Source: Saccoglossus kowalevskii
Taxonomy: Eukaryota > Hemichordata > Enteropneusta > Harrimaniidae
DNA length: 46,031 bases
Direction of reading: 5' to 3'
Assembly (NCBI RefSeq): GCF_000003605.2
Contig: NW_003135246.1
Coordinates: 1 to 46,031, forward strand
This document shows, one piece after another, positions 9,936 to 21,256 of the stretch. A program made the translations under genes and the position numbers. The notes under the pieces were generated by a model, which saw only the letters and a list, made by a program, of their open reading frames with translations, made no database searches and was not told where the DNA came from. Position 1 is the first letter of the stretch; the number at the start of each line of letters is the position of its first letter.

Positions 9936-11140
9936 TTCACTCTTTGAAAGCACATCCCAATATAAGTGCATACATTGTATTCACTTTATTGAAAGCACAT
10001 CCCAATATAAGTGCATACACTGTATTAACTCTATTAAAGCACATCCCATTATAAGTGCATACACTGTATTCACTCTATTGAAAGCACATCTCCAATATAA
10101 GTGCATACACTGCATTCACTCTATTAAAGCACATCTCGAATATAAGTGCATACACTGTATTAACTATGAAAAGCACATCTCGAATATAAGTGCATACACT
10201 GTATTCACTCTATTAAAGCACATCTCGAATAGAAGTGCACACACTATATTCACTCTATTAAAGCACATCTCGAATAGAAGTGCACACACTATATTCACTC
10301 TATTAAAAGCACATTCCCCAATATAAGTGCATACACTGTATTGATTATGAAAAGCACATCTCCAATATAAGTGCATACACTGTATTCACTCTATTAAAAC
10401 ACATATCCAATATAAGTGCATACACTGTATTCACTCTATTAAAGCACATCTCGAATAGAAGTGCATACACTGTATTCACTCCATTAAAGCACATCTCGAA
10501 TATAAGTGCATACACTGTATTCACTCCATTAAAGCACATCTCGAATATAAGTGCATATACTGCATTCTTGAATAGAAGTGCACACACTGTATTCACTCTA
10601 TTAAAAGCACATCCTAATATAAGTGCATACACTGTATTCACTCTATTAAAGCACATCTCGAATAGAAGTGCACACACTGTATTCACTATTAAAAGCACAT
10701 CCCAATATAAGTGCATACACTGTATTCACTCTATTAAAGCACATCTCCAATATAAGTGCATACACAGCATTCACTCTATTAAAGCACATCTTGAATAGAA
10801 GTGCATACACTGTATTCACTCCATTAAAGCACATCTCGAATAGAAGTGCACACACTGTATTCACTCTATTAAAAACACATCCCAATATAAGTGCATACAC
10901 TGCATTCACTCTATTAAAGCACATCTCGAACAGAAGTGCACACACTGTATTCACTCTATTAAAAGCACATCCCAATATAAGTGCATACACTGTATTGATT
11001 ATGAAAAGCACATCTCCAATAGAAGTGCATACACTGTATTCACTCTATTAAAGCACATCTCGAATAGAAGTGCACACACTGTATTCACTGTATTAAAAGC
11101 ACATCTCCAATAGAAATGCATACACTGTATTCACTCTATT
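9936..11140. repeat. Block shared with 24131-25413
   Basis: 9936 to about 10470 match the 24.1-kb region at spacing 14195. About 10480 to 11140 match at spacing 14273. The 78-bp shift reflects a deletion in this copy: the 24.7-kb copy has extra sequence containing CCCAATATAAG, GTGCACACAC and the AATAAACTG monomer. Landmarks are CTCTTTGAAAGC near 9943, CATCCCATTATAAG near 10042, two CACACACTATATTCAC monomers and GATTATGAAAAGC. The first half also matches 19785-20110. Confidence 0.85.
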
Positions 11141-12550
11141 AAAGCACATCTCGAATAGAAGTGCACACACTGTATTCACTGTATTAAAAGCACATCCCAA
11201 TATAAGTGCATACACTACATTCACTCTATTAAAGCTCATCTCGAACAGAAGTGCACACACTGTATTCACTCTATTAAAATCACATCCCGATATAAGTGCA
11301 TACACTGTATTGATTATGAAAAGCACATCTCCAATAGAAGTGCATACACTGTATTCACTCTATTAAAGCACATCTCGAATAGAAGTGCACACACTGTATT
11401 CACTGTATTAAAAGCACATCTCCAATGGAAATGCATACACTGTATTCACTCTATTAAATCACATCTCGAATAGAAGTGCACACACTGTATTCACTGTATT
11501 AAAAGCACATCCCAATATAAGTGCATACACTGTATTCACTCTATTGAAGCACATCTCGAATAGAAGTGCACTGTATTCACTATGAAAAGCACATCTCCAA
11601 TATAAGTACATACACTGTATTCACTCTATTAAAACACATCTCGAATAGAAGTGCATACACTGTATTCACTCTATTAAAGCACATCTCGAATAGAAGTGCA
11701 TACACTGTATTCACTCTATTAAAGCACATCCCAATATAAGTGCACACACTGTATTCACTCCATTAAAGCACATCCCAATATACTGTATTCACTCCATTAA
11801 AGCACATCTCGAATATAAGTGCATACACTGTATTCACTCCATTAAAGCACATCTCGAATATAAGTGCATACACTGTATTCACTCTATTAAAACACATCCC
11901 CAATATAAGTGCATACACTGTATTCACTATGAAAAGGACATCTCGAATAGAAGTGCATACACTGTATTCACTCTATTAAAGCACCTCTCGAATAGAAGTG
12001 CATACACTGTGTTCACTCTATTAAAGCAAATACCAATACAAGACCATACACTGTATTCACTCTATTGAAGCACATACGAATAGAAGTGCATAGACTGTAT
12101 CCGCTCTATTAAAGCACATCTCGAATAGAAGTGCATACACTGTTTTCACTCTATTAAAAGCACATCCCAATATAAGTGCATACATTGTATTCACTCCATT
12201 GAAAGCACATCCCAATATAAGTGCATACATTGTATTCACTTTATTGAAAGCACATCCCAATATAAGTGCATACACTGTATTAACTCTATTAAAGCACATC
12301 CCATTATAAGTGCATACACTGTATTCACTCTATTGAAAGCACATCTCCAATATAAGTGCATACACTGCATTCACTCTATTAAAGCACATCTCGAATATAA
12401 GTGCATACACTGTATTAACTATGAAAAGCACATCTCGAATATAAGTGCATACACTGTATTCACTCTATTAAAGCACATCTCCAATATAAGTGAATACACT
12501 GTATTCACTCTGTTAAAGCACATCTCGAATAGAAGTGCACACACTATATT
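10684..12550. repeat. Long duplication, copy 1 (about 1.87 kb, partner 25585-27451)
   Basis: Five landmarks hold an exactly constant spacing of 14901 to the partner region: the 43-bp CACTATTAAAAGC monomer at 10684, the region 11093-11326, the C core at 12057-12299, and positions 12333 and 12419. This is the longest co-linear pair I could follow by eye. Differences are substitutions, for example CACTACATTCAC near 11213 here versus CACTGCATTCAC in the partner, and AAAAGGACATC near 11934 here versus AAAAGCACATC. The match ends near 12550, where this copy has CACACTATATTCAC and the partner CACACTGTTTTCAC. Confidence 0.85.
12025..12312. repeat. C module core, copy 1
   Basis: A run of distinctive A-type monomers: ACCAATACAAGACC, CACATACGAATAG, GTATCCGCTC, CTGTTTTCAC, two with CATTGTATTCAC and TTGAAAGC, and CTGTATTAACTC followed by CATCCCATTATAAG. 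The same run lies at 20814-21101 (spacing 8789), 26926-27213 (14901) and 42842 to about 43108 (30817), and in shorter or altered form near 33865 and 29735. Related cores with ACCAATATAAGTCC instead lie near 9765, 17293 and 19620. Most of the rare extra CpG sites of the array sit in this module. Confidence 0.82.
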
Positions 12551-13260
12551 CACTCTATTAAAAGCACATTCCCCAATATAAGTGCATACACTGTATTGAT
12601 TATGAAAAGCACATCTCCAATATAAGTGCATACACTGTATTCACTCTATTAAAACACATATCCAATATAAGTGCATACACTGTATTCACTCTATTAAAGC
12701 ACATCTCGAATAGAAGTGCATACACTGTATTCACTCTATTAAAGCACATCCCAATATAAGTGCACACACTGTATTCACTCCATTAAAGCACATCCCAATA
12801 TACTGTATTCACTCTATTAAAACACATCTCGAATATAAGTGCATACACTGTATTCACTCTATTAAAGCACATATTCAATATAAGTGCATACACTGTATTC
12901 ACTCTATTAGAAGCACATCTCCAATATAAGTGCATACACTGTATTCACTCTATTAAAGCACATCTCCAATAGTAGTGCACACACTGCATTCACTCTATTA
13001 GAAGCACATTTCCAATAGAAGTGTATACACTGTATTCACTATGAAAAGCACATCTCCAATAAAAGTGCATACACTGTATTCACTATGAAAAGCTCATCTC
13101 CAATAGTAGTGCATACACTGTATTCACTCTATTAGAAGCACATTTCCAATAGAAGTGCATACACTGTATTCACTATGAAAAGCACATCTCCAATAGAAGT
13201 GCATACATAGTATTCACTCTATTAGAAGCACATCCCCAATAGAAGTGCATACACTGTATT

Positions 13261-13892
13261 CACTCTGTTAAAGCACATCTCCAATAGTAGTGTATACACT
13301 GTATTCACTCTATTAGAAGCACATTCCCCAATAGAAGTGCATACACTGTATTCACTATGAAAAGCACATCCCAATAGAAGTGCATACAGTGTATTCACTC
13401 TATTAGAAGCACATTTCCAATAGAAGTACCTACACTGTATTCACTATGAAAAGCACATTTCCAATAGAAATGCATACACTGTATTCACTCTATTAGCAGC
13501 ACATCTCAAATAGAAGTGCATACACTGTATTCACTCTATTAGCAGCACATCTCGAATAGAAGTACATACACTGTATTCACTATGAAAAGCACATCTCGAA
13601 TAGAAGTACATACACTGTATTCACTATGAAAAGCACATCCCCAATAGAAGTGCATACACTGTATTCACTCTATTAGAAGTACATCCCCAATAGAAGTGCA
13701 TACACTGTATTCACTTTATTAAAGCACATCTCCAATAGTAGTGCATACACTGTATTCACTCTATTAGAAGCACATTTCCAATAGAAGTGCATACACTGTA
13801 TTCACTATGAAAAGCACATCTCCAATAGAAGTGCATACATAGTATTCACTCTATTAGAAGCACATCCCCAATAGAAGTGCATACACTGTATT
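13261..13892. repeat. B-family 14-monomer unit (632 bp)
   Basis: Same monomer order as 2542-3172, starting at CACTCTGTTAAAGC. The length is 632 and not 631 because the second monomer has one extra C (CATTCCCCAATAG). The 43-bp CCC form of the CAGTGTATT monomer and separate CTCAAATAG and CTCGAATAG TAGCAGC monomers are both present, as in the 2.5-kb unit. Confidence 0.88.
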
Positions 13893-14614
13893 CACTCTGT
13901 TAAAGCACATCTCCAATAGTAGTGTATACACTGTATTCACTCTATTAGAAGCACATTCCCAATAGAAGTGCATACACTGTATTCACTATGAAAAGCACAT
14001 CCCCAATAGAAGTGCATACAGTGTATTCACTCTATTAGAAGCACATTTCCAATAGAAGTACCTACACTGTATTCACTATGAAAAGCACATTTCCAATAGA
14101 AATGCATACACTGTATTCACTCTATTAGCAGCACATCTCAAATAGAAGTACATACACTGTATTCACTATGAAAAGCATATTTCCAATAGAAATGCATACA
14201 CTGTATTCACTCTATTAGCAGCACATCTCAAATAGAAGTGCATACACTGTATTCACTCTATTAGCAGCACATCTCGAATAGAAGTACATACACTGTATTC
14301 ACTATGAAAAGCACATCTCGAATAGAAGTACATACACTGTATTCACTATGAAAAGCACATCCCCAATAGAAGTGCATACACTGTATTCACTCTATTAGAA
14401 GTACATCCCCAATAGAAGTGCATACACTGTATTCACTTTATTAAAGCACATCTCCAATAGTAGTGCATACACTGTATTCACTCTATTAGAAGCACATTTC
14501 CAATAGAAGTGCATACACTGTATTCACTATGAAAAGCACATCTCCAATAGAAGTGCATACATAGTATTCACTCTATTAGAAGCACATCCCCAATAGAAGT
14601 GCATACACTGTATT
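13893..14614. repeat. B-family expanded unit, 16 monomers (722 bp)
   Basis: The B order with an internal repeat of two monomers. After CACATTTCC/AGAAATGC and the fused TAGCAGC monomer (CTCAAATAG, AGTACATAC, near 14123-14163), the order steps back to CATATTTCC/AGAAATGC and runs through separate CTCAAATAG and CTCGAATAG TAGCAGC monomers. The extra 44 + 46 = 90 bp accounts exactly for 722 versus 632. It reads as a crossover between the two inherited forms of the B unit (fused and unfused). Confidence 0.87.
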
Positions 14615-15690
14615 CACTCTGTTAAAGCACATCTCCAATAGTAGTGTATACACTGTATTCACTCTATTAGAAGCACATTCCCAATAGAAGTGCATACACT
14701 GTATTCACTATGAAAAGCACATCCCCAATAGAAGTGCATACAGTGTATTCACTCTATTAGAAGCACATTTCCAATAGAAGTACCTACACTGTATTCACTA
14801 TGAAAAGCACATTTCCAATAGAAATGCATACACTGTATTCACTCTATTAGCAGCACATCTCAAATAGAAGTACATACACTGTATTCACTATGAAAAGCAC
14901 ATCTCGAATAGAAGTACATACACTGTATTCACTATGAAAAGCACATCCCCAATAGAAGTGCATACACTGTATTCACTCTATTAGAAGTACACCCCCAATA
15001 GAAGTACATACACTGTATTCACTTTATTAAAGCACATCTCCAATAGTAGTGCATACACTGTATTCACTCTATTAGAAGCACATTCCCAATAGAAGTGCAT
15101 ACACTGTATTCACTATGAAAAGCACATCCCCAATACAGTGTATTCACTCTATTAGAAGCACATTTCCAATAGAAGTACCTACACTGTATTCACTATGAAA
15201 AGCACATTTCCAATAGAAATGCATACACTGTATTCACTCTATTAGCAGCACATCTCGAATAGAAGTGCATACACTGTATTCACTCGATGAAAGCACATCT
15301 CAAATAGAAGTACATACACTGTATTCACTCTATTAAAAACACATCCCAATATAAGTGCATACACTGCATTCACTCCATTAAAGCACATCTCGAATATAAG
15401 TGCATATACTGCATTCACTCTATTAAAGCACATCCCCAATATAAGTGCATACACTGTATTCACTATGAAAAGCACATCTCCAATAGAAGTGCATACACTG
15501 TATTCACTCCATTAAAGCACATCCCAATAAAAGTGCATACACTGTATTCACTCTATTAAAGCACATCTCGAATAGAAGTGCATACGCTGTATTCACTCTA
15601 TTAAAGCACATCTCGAATAGAAGTGCACACACTGTATTCACACTATTAAAAGCACATCCCAATAGAAGTGCATACACTGCATTCACTCTA

Positions 15691-15990
15691 TTAAAGCACA
15701 CCTTGAATAGAAGTGCACACACTGTATTCACTATTAAAAGCACATCCCAATATAAGTGCATACACTGTATTCACTCTATTAAAGCACATCTCCAATATAA
15801 GTGCATACACTGCATTCACTCTATTAAAGCACATCTTGAATAGAAGTGCATACACTGTATTCACTCCATTAAAGTACATCTCGAATAGAAGTACACACAC
15901 TGTATTCACTCTATTAAAAACACATCCCAATATAAGTGCATACACTGTATTCACTCTATTAAAGCACATCTCGAATAGAAGTGCACACAC
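15691..15990. repeat. Block D core, copy 3
   Basis: A 300-bp core with the same monomer order as 1663-1962 (spacing 14028), 8333-8632 (7358) and 22912-23211 (7221). It carries a private AAAGTACATC near 15872 in place of AAAGCACATC. It is followed directly by a 167-bp tandem duplication that shifts all later spacings by 167 bp. Confidence 0.85.
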
Positions 15991-16210
15991 TTAAAAGCAC
16001 ATCCCAATATAAGTGCATACACTGCATTCACTCTATTAAAGCACATCTCGAATAGAAGTACACACACTGTATTCACTCTATTAAAAACACATCCCAATAT
16101 AAGTGCATACACTGTATTCACTCTATTAAAGCACATCTCGAATAGAAGTGCACACACTTAAAAGCACATCCCAATATAAGTGCATACACTGCATTCACTC
16201 TATTAAAGCA
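15877..16210. repeat. Local tandem duplication, 2 x 167 bp
   Basis: 15877-16043 and 16044-16210 read the same, each starting CATCTCGAATAGAAGTAC and each containing the shortened CACACACTTAAAAGC monomer (near 15989 and 16153). This is the only place where that marker occurs twice within 200 bp. The spacing to the 28.3-kb copy changes from 12565 before the duplication to 12398 after it, a difference of exactly 167. It is a recent event, because I saw no difference between the two units. Confidence 0.9.
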
Positions 16211-16519
16211 CATCTCGAACAGAAGTGCACACACTGTATTCACTCTATTAAAAGCACATCCCAATATAAGTGCATACACTATATTGATTATGAAAAGCAC
16301 ATCTCCAATAGAAGTGCACACACTGTATTCACTGTATTAAAAGCACATCTCCAATAGAAATGCATACACTGTATTCACTCTATTAAAGCACATCTCGAAT
16401 TGAAGTGCACACTCTGTATTCACTGTATTAAAAGCACATCCCAATATAAGTGCATACACTGCATTCACTCTATTAAAGCTCATCTCGAACAGAAGTGCAC
16501 ACACTGTATTCACTCTATT

Positions 16520-17470
16520 AAAAGCACATTCCCCAATATATATGCAAACACTGTATTGATTATGAAAAGCACATCTCGAATAGAAGTGCATACACTGTAT
16601 TCACTCTATTAAAGCACATCTCGAATAGAAGTGCACACACTGTATTCACTGTATTAAAAGCACATCCCAATATAAGTGCATACACTGTATTCACTCTATT
16701 GAAGCACATCTCGAATAGAAGTGCAGTGTTAACTATGAAAAGCACATCTCCAATATAAGTACATACACTGTATTCACTCTATTAAAGCACATCCCAATAT
16801 AAGTGCACACACTGTATTCACTCCATTAAAGCACATCCCAATATACTGTATTCACTCTATTAAAACACATCTCCAATATAAGTGCATACACTGTATTCAC
16901 TCTATTAAAGCACATCTCGAATAGAAGTGCATACACTCTATTAAAGCACATCCCAATATAAGTGCACACACTGTATTCACTCCATTAAAGCACATCCCAA
17001 TATACTGTATTCACTCCATTAAAGCACATCTCGAATATAAGTGCATACACTGTATTCACTCCATTAAAGCACGTCTCGAATATAAGTGCATACACTGTAT
17101 TCACTCTATTAAAGCACATCCCCAATATAAGTGCATACACTGTATTCACTCTATTAAAGCACATCTCCAATAGAAGTGCATACACAGTATTCACTCCATT
17201 AAAGAACATCCCAATAGAAGTGCATACACTGTATTCACTCTATTAAAACACCTCTCGAATAGAAGTGCATACACTGTATTCACTCTATTAAAGCAAATAC
17301 CAATATAAGTCCATACACTGTATTCACTCTATTGACGCACATCCCAATAGAAGTGCATAGACTGTATCCGCTCTATTAAAGCACATCTCGAATAAAAGTG
17401 CATACACTGTTTTCACTCTATTAAAAGCACATCCCAATATAAGTGCATACATTGTATTCACTCTTTGAAA
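16520..17470. repeat. Tandem 2.3-kb repeat block, copy 1 (partner about 18803-19798)
   Basis: 16560-16745 matches 18843-19028 at spacing 2283. 16985-17209 matches 19313-19537 at spacing 2328. The 45-bp change is one extra monomer in the downstream copy near 19150-19190. Landmarks are ATATATATGCAAACAC, GAAGTGCAGTGTTAAC, the 9-bp-shortened GCATACACTCTATT near 16931, CATTAAAGAACATC near 17200 and CTCTTTGAAAGC near 17461. The same series also lies at 9000-9950 and, in part, at 28920-29400. Confidence 0.83.
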
Positions 17471-17649
17471 GCACATCCCAATATAAGTGCATACATTGTA
17501 TTCACTTTATTGAAAGCACATCCCAATATAAGTGCATACACTGTATTAACTCTATTAAAGCACATCCCATTATAAGTGCATGACACTGTATTCACTCTAT
17601 TGAAAGCACATCCCCAATAGAAGTGCATAGACTGTATCCGCTCTATTAA

Positions 17650-18440
17650 AGCACATCTCGAATAGAAGTGCATACACTGTTTTCACTCTATTAAAAGCAC
17701 ATCCCAATATAAGTGCATACATTGTATTTACTCTATTGAAAGCACAATCTCCAATATAAGTGCATACACTGCATACACTCTATTAAAGCACATCTTGAAT
17801 AGAAGTGCATACACTGTATTCACTCTATCAAAGCACATCTCGAATAGAAGTGCACACACTGTATTCACTCTATTAAAAGCACACCCCCAATATAAGTGCA
17901 TACACTGTATTAACTATTAAAATCACATCTCGAATATAAGTGCATACACTGTATTCACTCTATTAAAGCACATGTCAAATATAAGTGCATACACTGTATT
18001 AACTATGAAAAGCACATCTCGAATATAAATGCATACACTGTATTCACTCTATTAAAAACACATCCCAATATAAGTGCATACACTGTATTCACTCTATTAA
18101 AGCACATCTCGAATAGAAGTGCACACACTTAAAAGCACATCCCAATATAAGTGCATACACTGCATTCACTCTATGAAAGCACATCTCGAACAGAAGTGCA
18201 CACACTGTATTCACTCTATTAAAGCACATCTCGAATAGAAGTGCACACACTGTATTCACTGTATTAAAAGCACATCTCCAATAGAAATGCATACACTGTA
18301 TTCACTCTACTAAAGCACATCTCGAATTGAAGTGCACACACTGTATTCACTGTATTAAAAGCACATCCCAATATAAGTGCATACACTGCATTCACTCTAT
18401 TAAAGCTCATCTCGAACAGAAGTGTACACACTGTATTCAC
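17650..18440. repeat. Block shared with 27416-28206
   Basis: Constant spacing of 9766 across TATCAAAGC (17826), CACACCCCCAATATAAG (near 17880), the AACTATTAAAATCAC monomer (near 17910), the CACACACTTAAAAGC marker (near 18124) and 18089-18292. A private extra A gives AGCACAATCTCC near 17741 here, where the partner reads AGCACATCTCC. CATGTCAAATATAAG near 17971 differs from CATCTCAAATATAAG in the partner. Confidence 0.83.
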
Positions 18441-20813
18441 TCTATTAAAAGCACATTCCCCAATATATATGCATACACTGTATTGATTATGAAAAGCACA
18501 TCTCCAATAGAAGTGCATACACTGTATTCACTCTATTAAAGCACATCTCGAATAGAAGTGCACACACTGTATTCACTGTATTGAAAGCACATCCCAATAT
18601 AAGTGCATACACTGTATTCACTCTATTGAATCACATCTCGAATAGAAGTGCACTGTGTTCACTATGAAAAGCACATCTCCAATATAAGTACATACACTGT
18701 ATTCACTCTATTAAAACACATCTCCAATATAAGTGCATACACTGTATTCACTCTATTAAAGCTCATCTCGAACAGAAGTGCACACACTGTATTCACTCTA
18801 TTAAAAGCACATTCCCCAATATATATGCAAACACTGTATTGATTATGAAAAGCACATCTCCAATAGAAGTGCATACACTGTATTCACTCTATTAAAGCAC
18901 ATCTCGAATAGAAGTGCACACACTGTATTCACTGTATTAAAAGCACATCCCAATATAAGTGCATACACTGTATTCACTCTATTGAAGCACATCTCGAATA
19001 GAAGTGCAGTGTTAACTATGAAAAGCACATCTCCAATATAAGTACATACACTGTATTCACTCTATTAAAGCACATCCCAATATAAGTGCACACACTGTAT
19101 TCACTCCATTAAAGCACATCCCAATATACTGTATTCACTCTAATAAAACACATCTCCAATAGAAGTGCACACACTGTATTCACTGTATTAAAAGCACATC
19201 CCAATATAAGTGCATACACTGTATTCACTCTATTAAAGCACATCTCGAATAGAAGTGCATACACTCTATTAAAGCACATCCCAATATAAGTGCACACACT
19301 GTATTCACTCCATTAAAGCACATCCCAATATACTGTATTCACTCCATTAAAGCACATCTCGAATATAAGTGCATACACTGTATTCACTCCATTAAAGCAC
19401 ATCTCGAATATAAGTGCATACACTGTATTCACTCTATTAAAGCACATCCCCAATATAAGTGCATACACTGTATTCACTCTATTAAAGCACATCTCCAATA
19501 GAAGTGCATACACAGTATTCACTCCATTAAAGAACATCCCAATAGAAGTGCATACACTGTATTCACTCTATTAAAACATCTCTCGAATAGAAGTGCATAC
19601 ACTGTATTCACTCTATTAAAGCAAATACCAATATAAGTCCATACACTGTATTCACTCTATTGACGCACATCCCAATAGAAGTGCATAGACTGTATCCGCT
19701 CTATTAAAGCACATCTCGAATAAAAGTGCATACACTGTTTTCACTCTATTAAAAGCACATCCCAATATAAGTGCATACATTGTATTCACTCTTTGAAAGC
19801 ACATCCCAATATAAGTGCATACATTGTATTCACTTTATTGAAAGCACATCCCAATATAAGTGCATACACTGTATTAACTCTATTAAAGCACATCCCATTA
19901 TAAGTGCATACACTGTATTCACTCTATTGAAAGCACATCTCCAATATAAGTGCATACACTGCATTCACTCTATTAAAGCACATCTCGAATATAAGTGCAT
20001 ACACTGTATTAACTATGAAAAGCACATCTCGAATATAAGTGCATACACTGTATTCACTCTATTAAAGCACATCTCGAATAGAAGTGCACACACTATATTC
20101 ACTCTATTAAAGCACATCTCGAATAGAAGTGCACACACTGTATTCACTGTATTAAAAGCACATCTCCAATAGAAATGCATACACTGTATTCACTCTATTA
20201 AATCACATCTCGAATAGAAGTGCACACACTGTATTCACTGTATTAAAAGCACATCCCAATATAAGTGCATACACTGTATTCACTCTATTGAAGCACATCT
20301 CGAATAGAAGTGCACTGTATTCACTATGAAAAGCACATCTCCAATATAAGTACACACACTGTATTCACTCTATTAAAACACATCTCGAATAGAAGTGCAT
20401 ACACTGTATTCACTCTATTAAAGCACATCTCGAATAGAAGTGCATACACTGTATTCACTCTATTAAAGCACATCCCAATATAAGTGCACACACTGTATTC
20501 ACTCCATTAAAGCACATCCCAATATACTGTATTCACTCCATTAAAGCACATCTCGAATATAAGTGCATACACTGTATTCACTCCATTAAAGCACATCTCG
20601 AATATAAGTGCATACACTGTATTCACTCTATTAAAGCACATCCCCAATATAAGTGCATACACTGTATTCACTATGAAAAGCACATCTCGAATAGAAGTAC
20701 ATACACTGTATTCACTCTATTAAAAACACATCCCAATATAAGTGCATACACTGCATTCACTCTATTAAAGCACCTCTCGAATAGAAGTGCATACACTGTA
20801 TTCACTCTATTAA

Positions 20814-21101
20814 AGCAAATACCAATACAAGACCATACACTGTATTCACTCTATTGAAGCACATACGAATAGAAGTGCATAGACTGTATCCGCTCTATTA
20901 AAGCACATCTCGAATAGAAGTGCATACACTGTTTTCACTCTATTAAAAGCACATCCCAATATAAGTGCATACATTGTATTCACTCTATTGAAAGCACATC
21001 CCAATATAAGTGCATACATTGTATTCACTTTATTGAAAGCACATCCCAATATAAGTGCATACACTGTATTAACTCTATTAAAGCACATCCCATTATAAGT
21101 G
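20814..21101. repeat. C module core, copy 2
   Basis: Same monomer run as 12025-12312, at spacing 8789. Upstream, the shortened GTGCACTGTATTC monomer (about 20312) is at spacing 8744 from its counterpart at about 11568. The 45-bp difference is one extra monomer here (with TATTAAAAACACATCCC near 20720). Within 120 bp downstream, family A stops and family B begins at 21257. Confidence 0.8.
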
Positions 21102-21256
21102 CATACACTGTATTCACTCTATTGAAAGCACATCTCCAATATAAGTGCATACACTGCATTCACTCTATTAAAGCACATCTCGAATATAAGTGCATACACT
21201 GTATTAACTATGAAAAGCACATCTCGAATATAAGTGCATACACTGTATTCACTCTA

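Larger units (their letters stand above)
8131..12904. repeat. Family A segment 4
   Basis: In order: block D copy 2 (8213-8910); a stretch with ATATATATGCAAACAC near 9010 and GAAGTGCAGTGTTAAC near 9192; shortened monomers near 9313, 9400 and 9474; a block with GTCCATACAC, GTATCCGCTC and CTGTTTTCAC (9760-9890); a private 4-base AATA insertion near 9913; a copy of 24117-24521; an A higher-order unit (10684-11176); and the C module with ACCAATACAAGACC. It ends at ATTCAATATA (12873). All of it is satellite and no gene is supported. Confidence 0.9.
12905..15240. repeat. Family B island 4 (three B units)
   Basis: The island follows ATTCAATATA (12873) and contains a lead-in (12905-13260), a normal 14-monomer unit (13261-13892), an expanded unit (13893-14614) and a terminal unit (14615-15240) that closes with CCCCAATACAGTG (15128) and leads to the CACTCGATGAAAGC exit at 15282. 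It is therefore one of the two islands with both recurrent edges visible and multiple units inside. Private changes include CATTCCCCAATAG near 13323 and TACACCCCCAATAG near 14988. Confidence 0.9.
15241..21256. repeat. Family A segment 5
   Basis: Contents in order: the CGATGAAAGC exit (15285); block D copy 3 with a local 167-bp duplication (15877-16210); an ATATATATGCAAACAC/GCAGTGTTAAC block (about 16520-17470) that recurs 2.3 kb later (18803-19798); a private extra base giving TGCATGACACTG near 17580; a 17650-18440 block shared with 27416-28206; a copy of 9460-10110 at 19313-19959 and beyond; and C module copy 2 (20814-21101). It ends at 21257, where TATTAGAAGCACATTTCC begins. No gene is supported. 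Confidence 0.9.
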
